A stretch of DNA of 64,000 bases, taken from assembly GCF_003797765.1 (NCBI RefSeq), contig NZ_RKMB01000005.1, positions 1-64,000 of the forward strand, written 5' to 3'. Each line of letters opens with the position of its first letter. Position 1 is the stretch's first letter. The position numbers and the translations under genes are program-made. The notes below the pieces were generated by a model. It saw only the letters and a list, made by a program, of their open reading frames with translations, ran no database searches and was not told where the DNA came from. This DNA is from Ramlibacter sp. WS9. GTDB lineage: Bacteria > Pseudomonadota > Gammaproteobacteria > Burkholderiales > Burkholderiaceae_C. Shown here piece after piece: positions 27,692 to 36,387 of this stretch.

Positions 27692-29142
27692 GAAGCTCTT
27701 GCTTGTCGTGCGGCCATTTCCTGTTCGACGAGTTCGCGCAGCCGCGCGCGCATCGCCTTGCCCATCTCGTTGCGCGGTATCTTGTCGATGCGAACGACGG
27801 TTGGCGGAGGGTGCTTCGGGAAGGCCTCGCCGTAGCGGCGATACAGTTCTGTTTGGTCGAAGCCATCCGCGGCGACGATGGCGATCCAAAGCCGATCCGT
27901 CTTTGCGCCGGGCACCGAAAAAGCAGCCAGGTCAGCCACACCCGGGCAGCCAATCAATGCGTCGTCGATAACGTGAGGAGCGATCTTGAGGCCGCCGAGG
28001 TTGGCGATTTCCGTGACGCGGCCGACGATGTGCACGCCACCTGACGCATCGAGCTTGGCCCTGTCTCCGGGATAGAACCAACCGTCGCGGAACGCGGTGG
28101 AAGTGGTCTCGGCATCGTCGACGTAGCCAGTCGCCATGCCCGCGCCCTGCACCCGGAGGATTCCTTCCTCTCCGACCGGACGCGCATTGTGCTGTGCGTC
28201 GACGATCTCGATGCGCGCATAGGCCAGGCATTGCCCAACGTAGCCCGGCCGGCCGATTGCCAGCGGTGCATAGGCCAGCGTCGCGGTCGAGACTTCGGTG
28301 GAGCCATAGATGATGTACAGGTCCGGGGTGAGGCGTTGCCGTGCCTGCTCGTTCAGCGCTTCCGACAGCGGCGCACCGCCCACAATGATCTTCAGTCCCG
28401 GAATGGGCGGGGCGTCCTTCGGCAAACGCCGCATCACGTCGGCCAGCCGGGCCGGCGACGTGAACACCGATGTGACGCGGTCATCGCGCAGCGCCGGCCC
28501 GAAGTCATCACCCGCCAGCACCACGGCGCCACCCGAATACCAGGTGGCGACCGGGATCATGAAGCCGCCGACGGTCGACATGCCGACGCCCGACAGATAG
28601 CGGGCCGAAGGGTGCAACTCGTAAGTGCGGGCCCCGAACAGGCAGCGCCTTTGCAATTGCTCGTGGGTGATGCCCACGCACTTGGGCACGCCGGTTGTCC
28701 CCGACGAGAGAACCAGGCGGCAAAACGCGCCCGGATCTTGCGGCTTCTCGCGGTAGGGCGGCAGTGCCTCGGGCGTCATGCGGTCGAACCACTCTGGCGA
28801 CAGCGTGAGCAGCCGGATGCCCGGCCCAAGATCGGTCGCCGGCCCGTCGGTCAGAAAAACGGTCGCGCCGACCTGCAAGACATCGGAGGCTGTCGCGGTC
28901 GCGCTCGGCATTCCCATCCTGGCGAGGGCCATCAGCACCAGCCAGGAGCGGTAGGCCCCACGCAGGTCCACGGCGACTCGCGCGCCTTCGGGCAACGCTT
29001 CGGCCGCGAGGGCCCGTGTGACTCTTTCAATGTCGGCGGCAAAACGGGCGTAGCTGAACTGCTTGCCGCCGGAAACGACGGCCGGGGCGTCGGGATTCAG
29101 CCGCGAATAAAAGAGGATTTCGCGGAAAATAAAGTTGGACAT
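27688..29142 (-). CDS. AMP-forming acyl/aryl ligase-like protein, serB-side paralog
   Basis: A 484-residue ANL-superfamily enzyme. The P-loop is LSSGTTGVPK, the A5 motif is IYGSTEVSTA, the hinge/A7 region is GWFYPGDRAK, and the A10 lysine lies in IPRNEMGKAMRARL. It is expected to activate a carboxylate with ATP, but the substrate is unknown and no carrier protein or CoA enzyme is adjacent. It is colinear and about 80% identical (hand count, 97 differences in 484) with the second ligase at 30631-32085. Its stop is coupled to serB. A fragment of the mfd 3' end lies just upstream, marking it as part of a tandem duplication. Confidence 0.88.
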   Translation of the reverse strand: MSNFIFREILFYSRLNPDAPAVVSGGKQFSYARFAADIERVTRALAAEALPEGARVAVDLRGAYRSWLVLMALARMGMPSATATASDVLQVGATVFLTDGPATDLGPGIRLLTLSPEWFDRMTPEALPPYREKPQDPGAFCRLVLSSGTTGVPKCVGITHEQLQRRCLFGARTYELHPSARYLSGVGMSTVGGFMIPVATWYSGGAVVLAGDDFGPALRDDRVTSVFTSPARLADVMRRLPKDAPPIPGLKIIVGGAPLSEALNEQARQRLTPDLYIIYGSTEVSTATLAYAPLAIGRPGYVGQCLAYARIEIVDAQHNARPVGEEGILRVQGAGMATGYVDDAETTSTAFRDGWFYPGDRAKLDASGGVHIVGRVTEIANLGGLKIAPHVIDDALIGCPGVADLAAFSVPGAKTDRLWIAIVAADGFDQTELYRRYGEAFPKHPPPTVVRIDKIPRNEMGKAMRARLRELVEQEMAARQARAS

Positions 29143-29178
29143 TGCGGTTTCAGGAATCAGGGGATTTTCAAGTATCGA

Positions 29179-29232
29179 TCAAGCGGTCACTGTAACCTTC
29201 GGCTGACCCAATGAGCGCAGCATGTCGCGCAC
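29179..29232 (-). pseudogene. Remnant of the mfd 3' end
   Basis: Seventeen codons plus TGA stop reading VRDMLRSLGQPKVTVTA. They correspond to the last residues of the intact Mfd encoded at 32126 (VRDVLRSLGQPKVTVAA). The remnant holds the same position relative to the downstream ligase as in the intact copy, with a similar spacer. Homology stops abruptly at about 29233. It is a non-functional scar of a duplication. Confidence 0.85.
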
Positions 29233-29327
29233 CGCTCATGGCGAGGATTTTCGCATCGCCATCCTGGTTGGCGCTCAATTTTGAAGCGCGTATGCTTGCG
29301 GACACGGAACAAGCTGGAGATCGGATC

Positions 29328-30614
29328 ATGCGACGTTGGGGGAAGCTGCTGCTCGCACTCTCGATGTTGGTGCTTTCCGCGGGCTCTGTTCAGGCGCAGG
29401 AGTGGAACTACCAATCGTACGATCGAGCCGGCGCCTCTGCGGGCAAGGGGACGGTCCAGCTGCGAGAAGCGGGAGCGGGCACCCACGCGCTTCGCTTCAT
29501 CGTGCCCAACATGGACTTTTGCTTCAGGGCGGAATTGCCCGCCGAGGTCCGGCAAGCGGGCGGAACCTTGATCATCGACGCCAAACCGCTGACCAGCGGG
29601 TGTGACCCCGTCCGCCTGGTCATCAATGGGGATGGCTCTGGCGGCCAGAGGCACTTTCTCGGGTCAAATGGGCAGTGGAGTTGGGATGGAAAGCAGCGCG
29701 GGCTCAATCGCATCGGAACTGCCTTGCGTCCCAGCGCATCTCCCAACGTCGCGGCTGCGCCAGTCGCCCCGGCCATCGTGCCCGCGCCGGCGACTTCCCC
29801 CCGTCCCACGGACAACACAAAGGATCTTCTGGCGGCCTTGCAGCAGCAGGTGGACGAACTCAAAAGCCAGCGTCCAGCCCCGCCGGCGCCGGCGCGGGCA
29901 AGGGCGGGCGTTCCGCGGCTTACGGCGCGTGCCCTCGTGATCGGCAACGGCAAATACACGAGCTTCGGCCGCCTCGCCAACCCTGTAGCGGACGCCCGCG
30001 CGATGGCGAAGAAGTTCGAGAGCTTTGGAATCGGGGTGGATCTGGTTCTGGACGCCGAGCGGGATGACCTGATCAAGGCGCTCAACGAGTACGCGCGCAA
30101 AGCGGCAGGGGCAGATATCAGCATCCTCTACTACGCAGGGCACGGCGTTCAGGTCGAAGGCAGCAACTACCTGATTCCGGTCAACATGCGCGCCGACGGA
30201 ATCACCGCCGGCTACGTCAAACTGGCCGGCATTTCGCTGAACGCCGCGCTGGACTACTTGCCCGCAAAGACACGCCTGGTCTTCCTGGACGCGTGCCGCG
30301 ACAATCCGGCCGCACGCAGCATGAGCAACACCCGCAGTGGCGCGGTGGCAGCCGGCCTTGCACCCGTCTCGGCCGCAAGCGGCACACTGATCGCGTACTC
30401 GACCCGTGATGGCTCCACGGCGGATGATGGCTCCGGTCCGAACAGTCCGTATACCTCCGCGTTGCTCCAGCACATCGACAACCCTGTCGACATATCACTG
30501 GTATTGCGGCAAGTACGGCAGACAGTGTTGCGGACCACATCCGGCCGCCAGGAACCTTGGGAATACGGGTCGCTCGTTGGCGAGCAGATCGTATTGCCGC
30601 TGATGGCCCGCTAG
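29328..30614 (+). CDS. Secreted caspase-like (peptidase C14) protein
   Basis: A 428-residue protein. The signal peptide is residues 1-23 (LLLALSMLVLSAGSVQA). An N-terminal beta-rich domain (about 25-135) follows, then a Pro/Ala-rich linker with a short coiled helix (DLLAALQQQVDELKSQ) and a C-terminal caspase p20-like domain (about 198-428). The catalytic dyad is His272 in YYAGHGVQ and Cys323 in FLDACRDNP. Such proteins cleave after basic or acidic residues; the substrate here is unknown. I chose ATG 29328, which has GGAG 8 nt upstream, over in-frame codons back to 29211. It is the only plus-strand gene between the two duplicated ligases. Confidence 0.9.
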   Translation: MRRWGKLLLALSMLVLSAGSVQAQEWNYQSYDRAGASAGKGTVQLREAGAGTHALRFIVPNMDFCFRAELPAEVRQAGGTLIIDAKPLTSGCDPVRLVINGDGSGGQRHFLGSNGQWSWDGKQRGLNRIGTALRPSASPNVAAAPVAPAIVPAPATSPRPTDNTKDLLAALQQQVDELKSQRPAPPAPARARAGVPRLTARALVIGNGKYTSFGRLANPVADARAMAKKFESFGIGVDLVLDAERDDLIKALNEYARKAAGADISILYYAGHGVQVEGSNYLIPVNMRADGITAGYVKLAGISLNAALDYLPAKTRLVFLDACRDNPAARSMSNTRSGAVAAGLAPVSAASGTLIAYSTRDGSTADDGSGPNSPYTSALLQHIDNPVDISLVLRQVRQTVLRTTSGRQEPWEYGSLVGEQIVLPLMAR

Positions 30615-30630
30615 CCAAGCCAGGGGCGCG

Positions 30631-32085
30631 TCATGAAGTTTTCGCTTGTCGTGAGGTCAATTCCCGCTCGATGAGTTCGCGCAGCCGCGCGCGCATGGCC
30701 TTGCCCATTTCGTTGCGAGGAATCTTGTCGATGCGAACGACTGTTGGCGGAGGGTGCTTCGGGAATGCCTCGGCGTAGCGGCGATGCAGCTCCGCCTGGT
30801 CGAGGCCATCGGATGCGACGACCGCGATCCAAAGCCGATCCGTTTTTGCACCAGGCACGGAAAACGCTGCCAGGTCGATTACACCCGGGCAGCCAACCAA
30901 TGCTTGGTCGATCACGTCGGGAGCGATCTTGACGCCGCCCAGGTTGACAACTTCGGTGACGCGGCCGGCGATTTGCAGGCCACCCGTCGCATCGACCCTG
31001 CCCGCATCTCCGGGATAGAACCAGCCGTTCCTGAAGGACGTGGCGGTGGCCTGGGCGTCTTCCAGGTAGCCAGTGGCCATGCCTGCCCCCTGTACCCGGA
31101 CTATCCCTTCCATCCCGGTCGGAACCGTGTTGTCCTGCGCGTCGACGACCTCGACGCGCGCATAGGTGAGGCAATGCCCGACGTAGCCCGGCCGGTCCGC
31201 CGCCAATGCGCCATAGGCCAGCGTCGCGGTCGAGGTTTCTGTGGAGCCATAGGCGATATACAGGTTCGGCGTGAGGCGCTGCCGTGCCTGCTCGTTCAGC
31301 GCCGCCGACAGCGGTGCGCCGCCGACATAGAGCGTCAGCCCCGGCACGACAGGGGCATCCGCCGGCAAGCGTTCCAACAGCTGCGCCAGCTGCGTCGGCG
31401 ACATCAGGAGCGACGTGACGCGGTCATCGCGCAGCGCCCGCCCATAGTCGTCGCCCGCCAACACCACGGTTCCACCCGATTGCCATGTCGCGACCGGGAT
31501 CACGAAGCCGGCGACCGTCGACATGCCGACGCCCGAAAGGTAGCGGGCCGTCGGGCCGAGCTCGTAGCTACGGGCCGCGAACAGGCAGCGCCATTGCAAT
31601 TGCTCGTTGGTGATGCCCACGCGCTTGGGCACGCCGGTCGTCCCCGACGAGAGAACCACGCGGCAAAGCGCGCCTGGATCTTGCGGTTTCTCGCGGTAGG
31701 GCGGCAGTGCCTCGGGTGTCATGCGGTCGAACCACTCCGGCGATAGCGCGAGCACCCGCATGCCCGGCGCAAGACCGGTAGCCGGCCCGTCGGTCAGGAA
31801 AATGGTCGCGCCCACGTGTGAGACATCGGGGGCGGACGCGGTCGCGCTGGTCATTCCCATTCTGGCGAGCGCCATCAGCACCAGCCAGGAGCGGTAGGCG
31901 CCGCGAAGGTTCACGGCGACTCGTGCGCCTTCGGGCAGCGCTTCCGCCGCAAGGGCTCGTGTCACTCTTTCGATGTCCGCGGCAAAGTGGGCGTAGCTAA
32001 ACTGCTTGCCGCCGGAAATGACGGCCGGTGCGTCGGGATTCAGCCGCGAGTAAAAGAGGATTTCGCGAAAAATAAAGTTGGACAT
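30631..32085 (-). CDS. AMP-forming acyl/aryl ligase-like protein, mfd-side paralog
   Basis: A 484-residue ANL-superfamily ligase with the same motifs as its neighbour: LSSGTTGVPK, AYGSTETSTA, GWFYPGDAGR and IPRNEMGKAM. No gaps are needed to align the two. Differences cluster in the middle (residues of about 200-400), where substrate specificity is set, while the first 50 and last 80 residues are nearly unchanged. This fits two enzymes with diverging substrates. It lies 40 nt after mfd. Its stop still overlaps an ATG (30634) that opens only seven codons, apparently a vestige of the serB start. Confidence 0.88.
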   Translation of the reverse strand: MSNFIFREILFYSRLNPDAPAVISGGKQFSYAHFAADIERVTRALAAEALPEGARVAVNLRGAYRSWLVLMALARMGMTSATASAPDVSHVGATIFLTDGPATGLAPGMRVLALSPEWFDRMTPEALPPYREKPQDPGALCRVVLSSGTTGVPKRVGITNEQLQWRCLFAARSYELGPTARYLSGVGMSTVAGFVIPVATWQSGGTVVLAGDDYGRALRDDRVTSLLMSPTQLAQLLERLPADAPVVPGLTLYVGGAPLSAALNEQARQRLTPNLYIAYGSTETSTATLAYGALAADRPGYVGHCLTYARVEVVDAQDNTVPTGMEGIVRVQGAGMATGYLEDAQATATSFRNGWFYPGDAGRVDATGGLQIAGRVTEVVNLGGVKIAPDVIDQALVGCPGVIDLAAFSVPGAKTDRLWIAVVASDGLDQAELHRRYAEAFPKHPPPTVVRIDKIPRNEMGKAMRARLRELIERELTSRQAKTS

Positions 32086-32179
32086 TGCGGTTCGACCCAG
32101 GGATCGGCAGGTTTCAAAATCTCGATCAAGCCGCCACTGTAACCTTCGGCTGGCCCAGTGAGCGAAGCACGTCGCGGAC
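30631..32179 (-). repeat. Duplicated segment, mfd-side copy
   Basis: Covers ligase, spacer and the true 3' end of mfd, matching 27688-29232 in order and orientation. The caspase-like gene lies between the copies in the opposite orientation. Confidence 0.85.
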
Positions 32180-35100
32180 CATTTGCGCCCGGTCTTTCGG
32201 GTCCGGTAAATCCCGCTCGATGCGCAGCTTTTCGTTGCCGGCGAGCTTGATGTGCTTGTTCTTCTGCACCAGCTCGACGATGCGCATGAAGTCGATCGGA
32301 GGGTTCGCCTTGAAGGTGATGTTGATGACGCCGGGGGCGGCGTCGACCTTCACAACCCCGTAAGGACGGGCGAGCACGCGCAGGCGGTGCACGTCGATCA
32401 GCGTCTGGGCCTGGGGCGGCAACTTGCCGAAACGGTCGACGATCTCTTCGAGCAGCGCGTCGATCTGGTCCGTGGTCTTCGCAGTTGCCAGCCGTTTGTA
32501 GAACGACAGGCGCAGGTGCACGTCGCCGCAGTAGTCGTTGGGCAGGAGTGCGGGCGCGTGCAGGTTGATGTCGGTGGTGACGGACAGCGGGGCCAGCAGG
32601 TCGGGCTCCTTGCCCTCTTTCAACGACCGCACTGCTTCGGACAACATCTCGTTGTACAGCTGGAAGCCGATCTCGAGCATGTTGCCGCTCTGGTTTTCAC
32701 CCAGCACCTCGCCCGCGCCGCGGATCTCCAGGTCGTGCATGGCCAGGTAGAAGCCCGAGCCCAGTTCTTCCATCTGCTGGATGGCATCGAGGCGTTGCGC
32801 CGCCTGCTTGGTGAGGCTCTCGGTGTCCGGCACCATCAGGTACGCATAGGCTTGGTGGTGGCTGCGGCCGACGCGCCCGCGCAGCTGATGCAGCTGCGCA
32901 AGGCCGAACTTGTCGGCGCGGCTGATGACGATGGTGTTGGCCGTCGGCACGTCGATGCCGGTCTCGATGATGGTGGAGCACAGCAGCAGGTTGTAGCGCT
33001 GGGCGATGAAGTCGCGCATGACACGCTCGAGTTCGCGCTCGGGCATCTGGCCGTGCGCGACAGCGATGCGCGCCTCCGGGAGCAACTCCTCGAGCCGCTG
33101 GCGCCGGTTCTGGATGGTTTCGACTTCGTTGTGCAGGAAGTAGATCTGGCCGCCGCGTTTGAGCTCGCGCAACACGGCCTCGCGGATTACGCCGTTGCCT
33201 TCGTTGCGAACGAAGGTCTTGATCGCGAGCCGCCGCTGCGGCGCCGTGGCAATCACGGAGAGGTCTCGCAAGCCCTCAAGCGCCATGCCCAGCGTGCGTG
33301 GGATCGGGGTGGCCGTGAGCGTGAGCACGTCCACTTCCGCACGCATGGCTTTCATCGCCTCCTTGTGCCGCACGCCGAAGCGGTGCTCCTCGTCGATGAT
33401 CAGAAGGCCGAGGTTCTTGAACTTCGTCGACTCGGACAAGAGCTTGTGCGTGCCGACGACGATGTCGACACTGCCGTCGGCCAGGCCCTTGATCGTCGCC
33501 GTCACCTCCTTGCCCGAGCGGAAGCGCGAGACCTCGGCCACCTTGATCGGCCACTTGGAGAAACGGTCGACCAACGTGGTGTAGTGCTGCTCCGCCAGCA
33601 GCGTGGTGGGCGCGAGAAACGCCACCTGCTTGCCGCCCGTGATGGCGATGAACGCGGCGCGCAAAGCCACTTCGGTCTTGCCGAAGCCGACGTCGCCGCA
33701 GACCAACCGGTCCATCGGCTGCGGCGAGATCATGTCCTGGATGACGGCGTGAATGGCCGCGTTCTGGTCAGCGGTCTCCTCGAAGCCGAAGTCGTTCGCG
33801 AAGGTCTCGTAGTCTTGCGCGGAGAAGCGGAACGCGTGTCCTTCGCGCGCGGCGCGGCGGGCGTAGATGTTGAGCAATTCCGCCGCCGTGTCACGCACCT
33901 GCTCGGCGGCCTTGCGCCTGGCTTTCTCCCACTGGCCCGAGCCCAGCTTGTGCAGCGGCGCCTCGTCGGCCGAAACCCCGGTGTAGCGGCTGATCTGGTG
34001 CAAGCCGCTGACCGGCACGTACAGCGTGGCGTTGTCGGCATATTCAAGGTGCAGGAACTCGGTGCTGCCCTGGCCCAGGTCCATGTTGACCAGGCCCTTG
34101 TAGCGTCCGATGCCGTGCTGGGTGTGGACGACCGGATCGCCCACGTTGAGCTCCGACAGGTCCTTGATCAGCGCTTCGACGTCGCTGACCTGTTCCTGCT
34201 TCTTGCGGCGGCGCGTGGTGGGGCCCGCGGCGAAGAGCTCGGTCTCCGTGACGAAGTCGATGCCTTCTTCGAGCCAGCTGAAGCCAGTGTTGAGCGGCGC
34301 CGTTGCGATGCCCAGCTTCTCTTCGCTGGACTTGAATTCCTCCAGCGAGTCGAAGGCCGGCGGCGCCAGGTGGCTGGCGTGCAGGAAGTCGAGCAGGCTC
34401 TCGCGGCGGCCATCACTTTCGGCAAGCACCAGCACGCGGTGCTGCGTGTTGCGCAGGTGCTCCTTGAACTTCGCGAGCGGCTCGTCGGCGCCGCGGACCA
34501 CGGCCATCGGGGGCAATTCCTCCAATTCGGCGTACGGCGGCGTGCCCCCACCCCCGCCCTCCCCCGGAGGGGGAGGGAGTGAAGGCCGGATCGCCAACTG
34601 CGCATGCTCGTTCGCGCGGCCATAAAACTGCTCGGCCGTGAGAAACAAAGTTTCCGGCGGGAGTGCCGGGCGTTCCGGGTCGCCCTGCACCAGTCGGTAA
34701 CGGTCGCGCGTGTCCTGCCAGAACCGCTGGAACGCGGGCTCCAGGTCGCCATGCAGCACGACGGTGGCGGCGTTGCCGATGTAGTCGAACACCGTGGCCG
34801 TCTCTTCGAAGAACAGCGGCAGGTAATACTCGATGCCGGCTGTGGCGACGCCGTTGCCGATGTCCTTGTAGATGCGGCTCTTCGTCGGGTCGCCGTCCAA
34901 CAGCTCTCGCCAGCGGCTGCGAAAGCGGGCGCGGGCATCGTCGTCCATCGGGAATTCGCGGCCCGGCAGCAGGCGCACTTCGGGCACCGGGTACAGGCTG
35001 CGCTGACTGTCGGGGTCGAAGGTGCGGATGGAATCGATCTCGTCGTCGAACAGATCCACCCGCAGAGGCACGTTGGAGCCCATCGGGAACAGGTCGATCA

Positions 35101-35599
35101 GGCCGCCGCGCACCGCGTATTCGCCCGGGCTCACCACCTGGGTGACATGGCTGTAGCCCGCCAATGTCAGCTGCGCTTTCAGCTTGGCTTCTTCAAGCTT
35201 CTGCTTGACCCGGAAATGGAACGTGTAGCCGGCCAGGAAGGACGGCGGCGCGACACGGTAGAGCGCCGTGGTGGCGGGCACAACCACCACATCGGCGTCA
35301 CCCTGCGAAATGCGCCACAGCGTGGCCAGGCGCTCGCTGATCAGGTCCTGATGCGGCGAGAAGGTGTCGTACGGCAGCGTTTCCCAGTCGGGAAACAACG
35401 CGCAGCGCAGATCAGGCGCGAAAAATGCAATCTCTTCGATCAGGCGCTGCGCATCGGTGGCGTCGGCCGTGACAATGGCCGTGAGCTGGCGCGCGGCCTT
35501 GGCACGGCCGGCGACTGCGGCCACCAGCATGGCGTCGGCTGAGCCGGGAGGGCGTGGCAGGGTGTACCGTTTGCCGGTCAGAAGTTTGGGTAAATCCAT
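32126..35599 (-). CDS. mfd: Transcription-repair coupling factor Mfd
   Basis: A 1157-residue SF2 translocase that removes stalled RNA polymerase and recruits UvrA. The N-terminal UvrB-like region includes PDWETLPYDTFSPHQDLISE, the RNA polymerase interaction region includes VVHTQHGIGRYKGLV, and the translocase has Walker A GDVGFGKTEVALRA and LLIIDEEHRFGV. I start at MDLPKLLTGKRYTLP (35599). Residues of about 340-355 (RPSLPPPPGEGGGGGTPP) form an unusual Pro/Gly-rich segment encoded over a palindromic repeat. The 3' end was duplicated together with the neighbouring ligase. Confidence 0.97.
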   Translation of the reverse strand: MDLPKLLTGKRYTLPRPPGSADAMLVAAVAGRAKAARQLTAIVTADATDAQRLIEEIAFFAPDLRCALFPDWETLPYDTFSPHQDLISERLATLWRISQGDADVVVVPATTALYRVAPPSFLAGYTFHFRVKQKLEEAKLKAQLTLAGYSHVTQVVSPGEYAVRGGLIDLFPMGSNVPLRVDLFDDEIDSIRTFDPDSQRSLYPVPEVRLLPGREFPMDDDARARFRSRWRELLDGDPTKSRIYKDIGNGVATAGIEYYLPLFFEETATVFDYIGNAATVVLHGDLEPAFQRFWQDTRDRYRLVQGDPERPALPPETLFLTAEQFYGRANEHAQLAIRPSLPPPPGEGGGGGTPPYAELEELPPMAVVRGADEPLAKFKEHLRNTQHRVLVLAESDGRRESLLDFLHASHLAPPAFDSLEEFKSSEEKLGIATAPLNTGFSWLEEGIDFVTETELFAAGPTTRRRKKQEQVSDVEALIKDLSELNVGDPVVHTQHGIGRYKGLVNMDLGQGSTEFLHLEYADNATLYVPVSGLHQISRYTGVSADEAPLHKLGSGQWEKARRKAAEQVRDTAAELLNIYARRAAREGHAFRFSAQDYETFANDFGFEETADQNAAIHAVIQDMISPQPMDRLVCGDVGFGKTEVALRAAFIAITGGKQVAFLAPTTLLAEQHYTTLVDRFSKWPIKVAEVSRFRSGKEVTATIKGLADGSVDIVVGTHKLLSESTKFKNLGLLIIDEEHRFGVRHKEAMKAMRAEVDVLTLTATPIPRTLGMALEGLRDLSVIATAPQRRLAIKTFVRNEGNGVIREAVLRELKRGGQIYFLHNEVETIQNRRQRLEELLPEARIAVAHGQMPERELERVMRDFIAQRYNLLLCSTIIETGIDVPTANTIVISRADKFGLAQLHQLRGRVGRSHHQAYAYLMVPDTESLTKQAAQRLDAIQQMEELGSGFYLAMHDLEIRGAGEVLGENQSGNMLEIGFQLYNEMLSEAVRSLKEGKEPDLLAPLSVTTDINLHAPALLPNDYCGDVHLRLSFYKRLATAKTTDQIDALLEEIVDRFGKLPPQAQTLIDVHRLRVLARPYGVVKVDAAPGVINITFKANPPIDFMRIVELVQKNKHIKLAGNEKLRIERDLPDPKDRAQMVRDVLRSLGQPKVTVAA
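34557..34577. repeat. Palindromic repeat inside mfd
   Basis: Perfect 9-3-9 palindrome: CCCTCCCCC, spacer GGA, GGGGGAGGG. It has the same layout as the one inside thrC and is read in frame by mfd on the minus strand within SLPPPPGEGG. Confidence 0.8.
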
Positions 35600-35610
35600 G
35601 CAAGCCAAAT

Positions 35611-35651
35611 GAAAAATACAAAACACCCCGCGCCTGAAGAGGGTGGGGTGT
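35611..35651 (-). terminator. Terminator-like hairpin in the mfd leader
   Basis: Arms ACACCCC (35623-35629) and GGGGTGT (35645-35651). Read toward mfd, the hairpin is followed by TTTTGTATTTTTC, an intrinsic-terminator layout, 12-50 nt before the mfd start codon. No minus-strand gene lies immediately upstream, so it is either an attenuator of mfd or an antisense stop under ispD. Confidence 0.45.
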
Positions 35652-35676
35652 GAGCCTCGATTCTAGAATGGACCTT

Positions 35677-36387
35677 ATGGCTACGAGTGACAGCAAACCC
35701 GATCACCCCCCTTCACGGTTCTACGCCCTGGTTCCCTGCGCCGGCACAGGCACCCGCGCGGGCACCCCGGGGCCTAAACAATACGAGCGCATCGCCGGGC
35801 AGCCCATGGTCTGGCACACGCTCGCGGCATTCGCCGCCGTCAAGCGCATTGCCCGCACCGTCGTGGTCGTTGCGCCGGGCGATGGCTTCTTCGAACGCAA
35901 CGCCACCTCGGCATTGGTCGTGCCGTGCGGTGGCGCCACCCGCGCCGCCAGCGTCGCCAACGGCCTCTACGAGTTGACACGCGCCGGCGCGACCGAGCAG
36001 GACTGGGTCCTCGTGCACGACGCCGCGCGCTGCCTGATCACGCCCGCGCTGATCGATTCGCTGATCGATGCGTGCGCCGGCGACGAGGTCGGCGGCCTGC
36101 TGGCACAGCGGCTGCCCGACACGCTCAAGCGCGAGGAGGGCGGGCGCGTGGCTGCCACGATCGACCGCGAGGACAAATGGCTCGCGCAAACACCCCAGAT
36201 GTTCCGCATCGGCCTGCTGATGCACGCGCTGGAGAAAGCCGGCGGGCAGGTGACTGACGAAGCGACGGCCGTGGAAAGCCTGGGACAAAGGCCGATGCTT
36301 GTGCAAGGCGGCACGCAGAACTTCAAGGTCACCTACCCGGACGACTTTGCTCTGGCTGAAGCGGTGCTGAAGGGTCGAGCCCGGTGA
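35677..36387 (+). CDS. ispD: 2-C-methyl-D-erythritol 4-phosphate cytidylyltransferase
   Basis: A 236-residue MEP-pathway enzyme making CDP-methylerythritol from CTP and MEP. The CTP-binding motif is [20 protein letters not shown], followed by VHDAARCLI and the C-terminal [14 protein letters not shown]. Three in-frame starts are possible (GTG 35650, ATG 35668, ATG 35677). I use 35677, but the ribosome binding signal does not decide between them. ispF begins within the stop codon region (GTGA overlap), so the two are coupled. Confidence 0.93.
   Translation: MATSDSKPDHPPSRFYALVPCAGTGTRAGTPGPKQYERIAGQPMVWHTLAAFAAVKRIARTVVVVAPGDGFFERNATSALVVPCGGATRAASVANGLYELTRAGATEQDWVLVHDAARCLITPALIDSLIDACAGDEVGGLLAQRLPDTLKREEGGRVAATIDREDKWLAQTPQMFRIGLLMHALEKAGGQVTDEATAVESLGQRPMLVQGGTQNFKVTYPDDFALAEAVLKGRAR

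Larger units (their letters stand above)
27688..29232 (-). repeat. Duplicated segment, serB-side copy
   Basis: Covers ligase, spacer and mfd 3' remnant. The partner copy is 30631-32179. Coding parts are about 80% identical at protein level. The spacer also keeps matches such as TCGATCAAG and CACTGTAACCTTCGGCTG. Confidence 0.85.

Noticed and set aside
27688-32085. Twin AMP-forming ligases as part of a nonribosomal peptide or siderophore cluster
   Set aside because: No condensation, carrier or thioesterase genes are adjacent. The neighbours are serB, mfd and a caspase-like gene, and the twins are explained by local duplication.
32252-34582. A 776-codon open frame antisense to mfd
   Set aside because: Same shadow effect. 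The mfd frame has all family motifs and this one has none.
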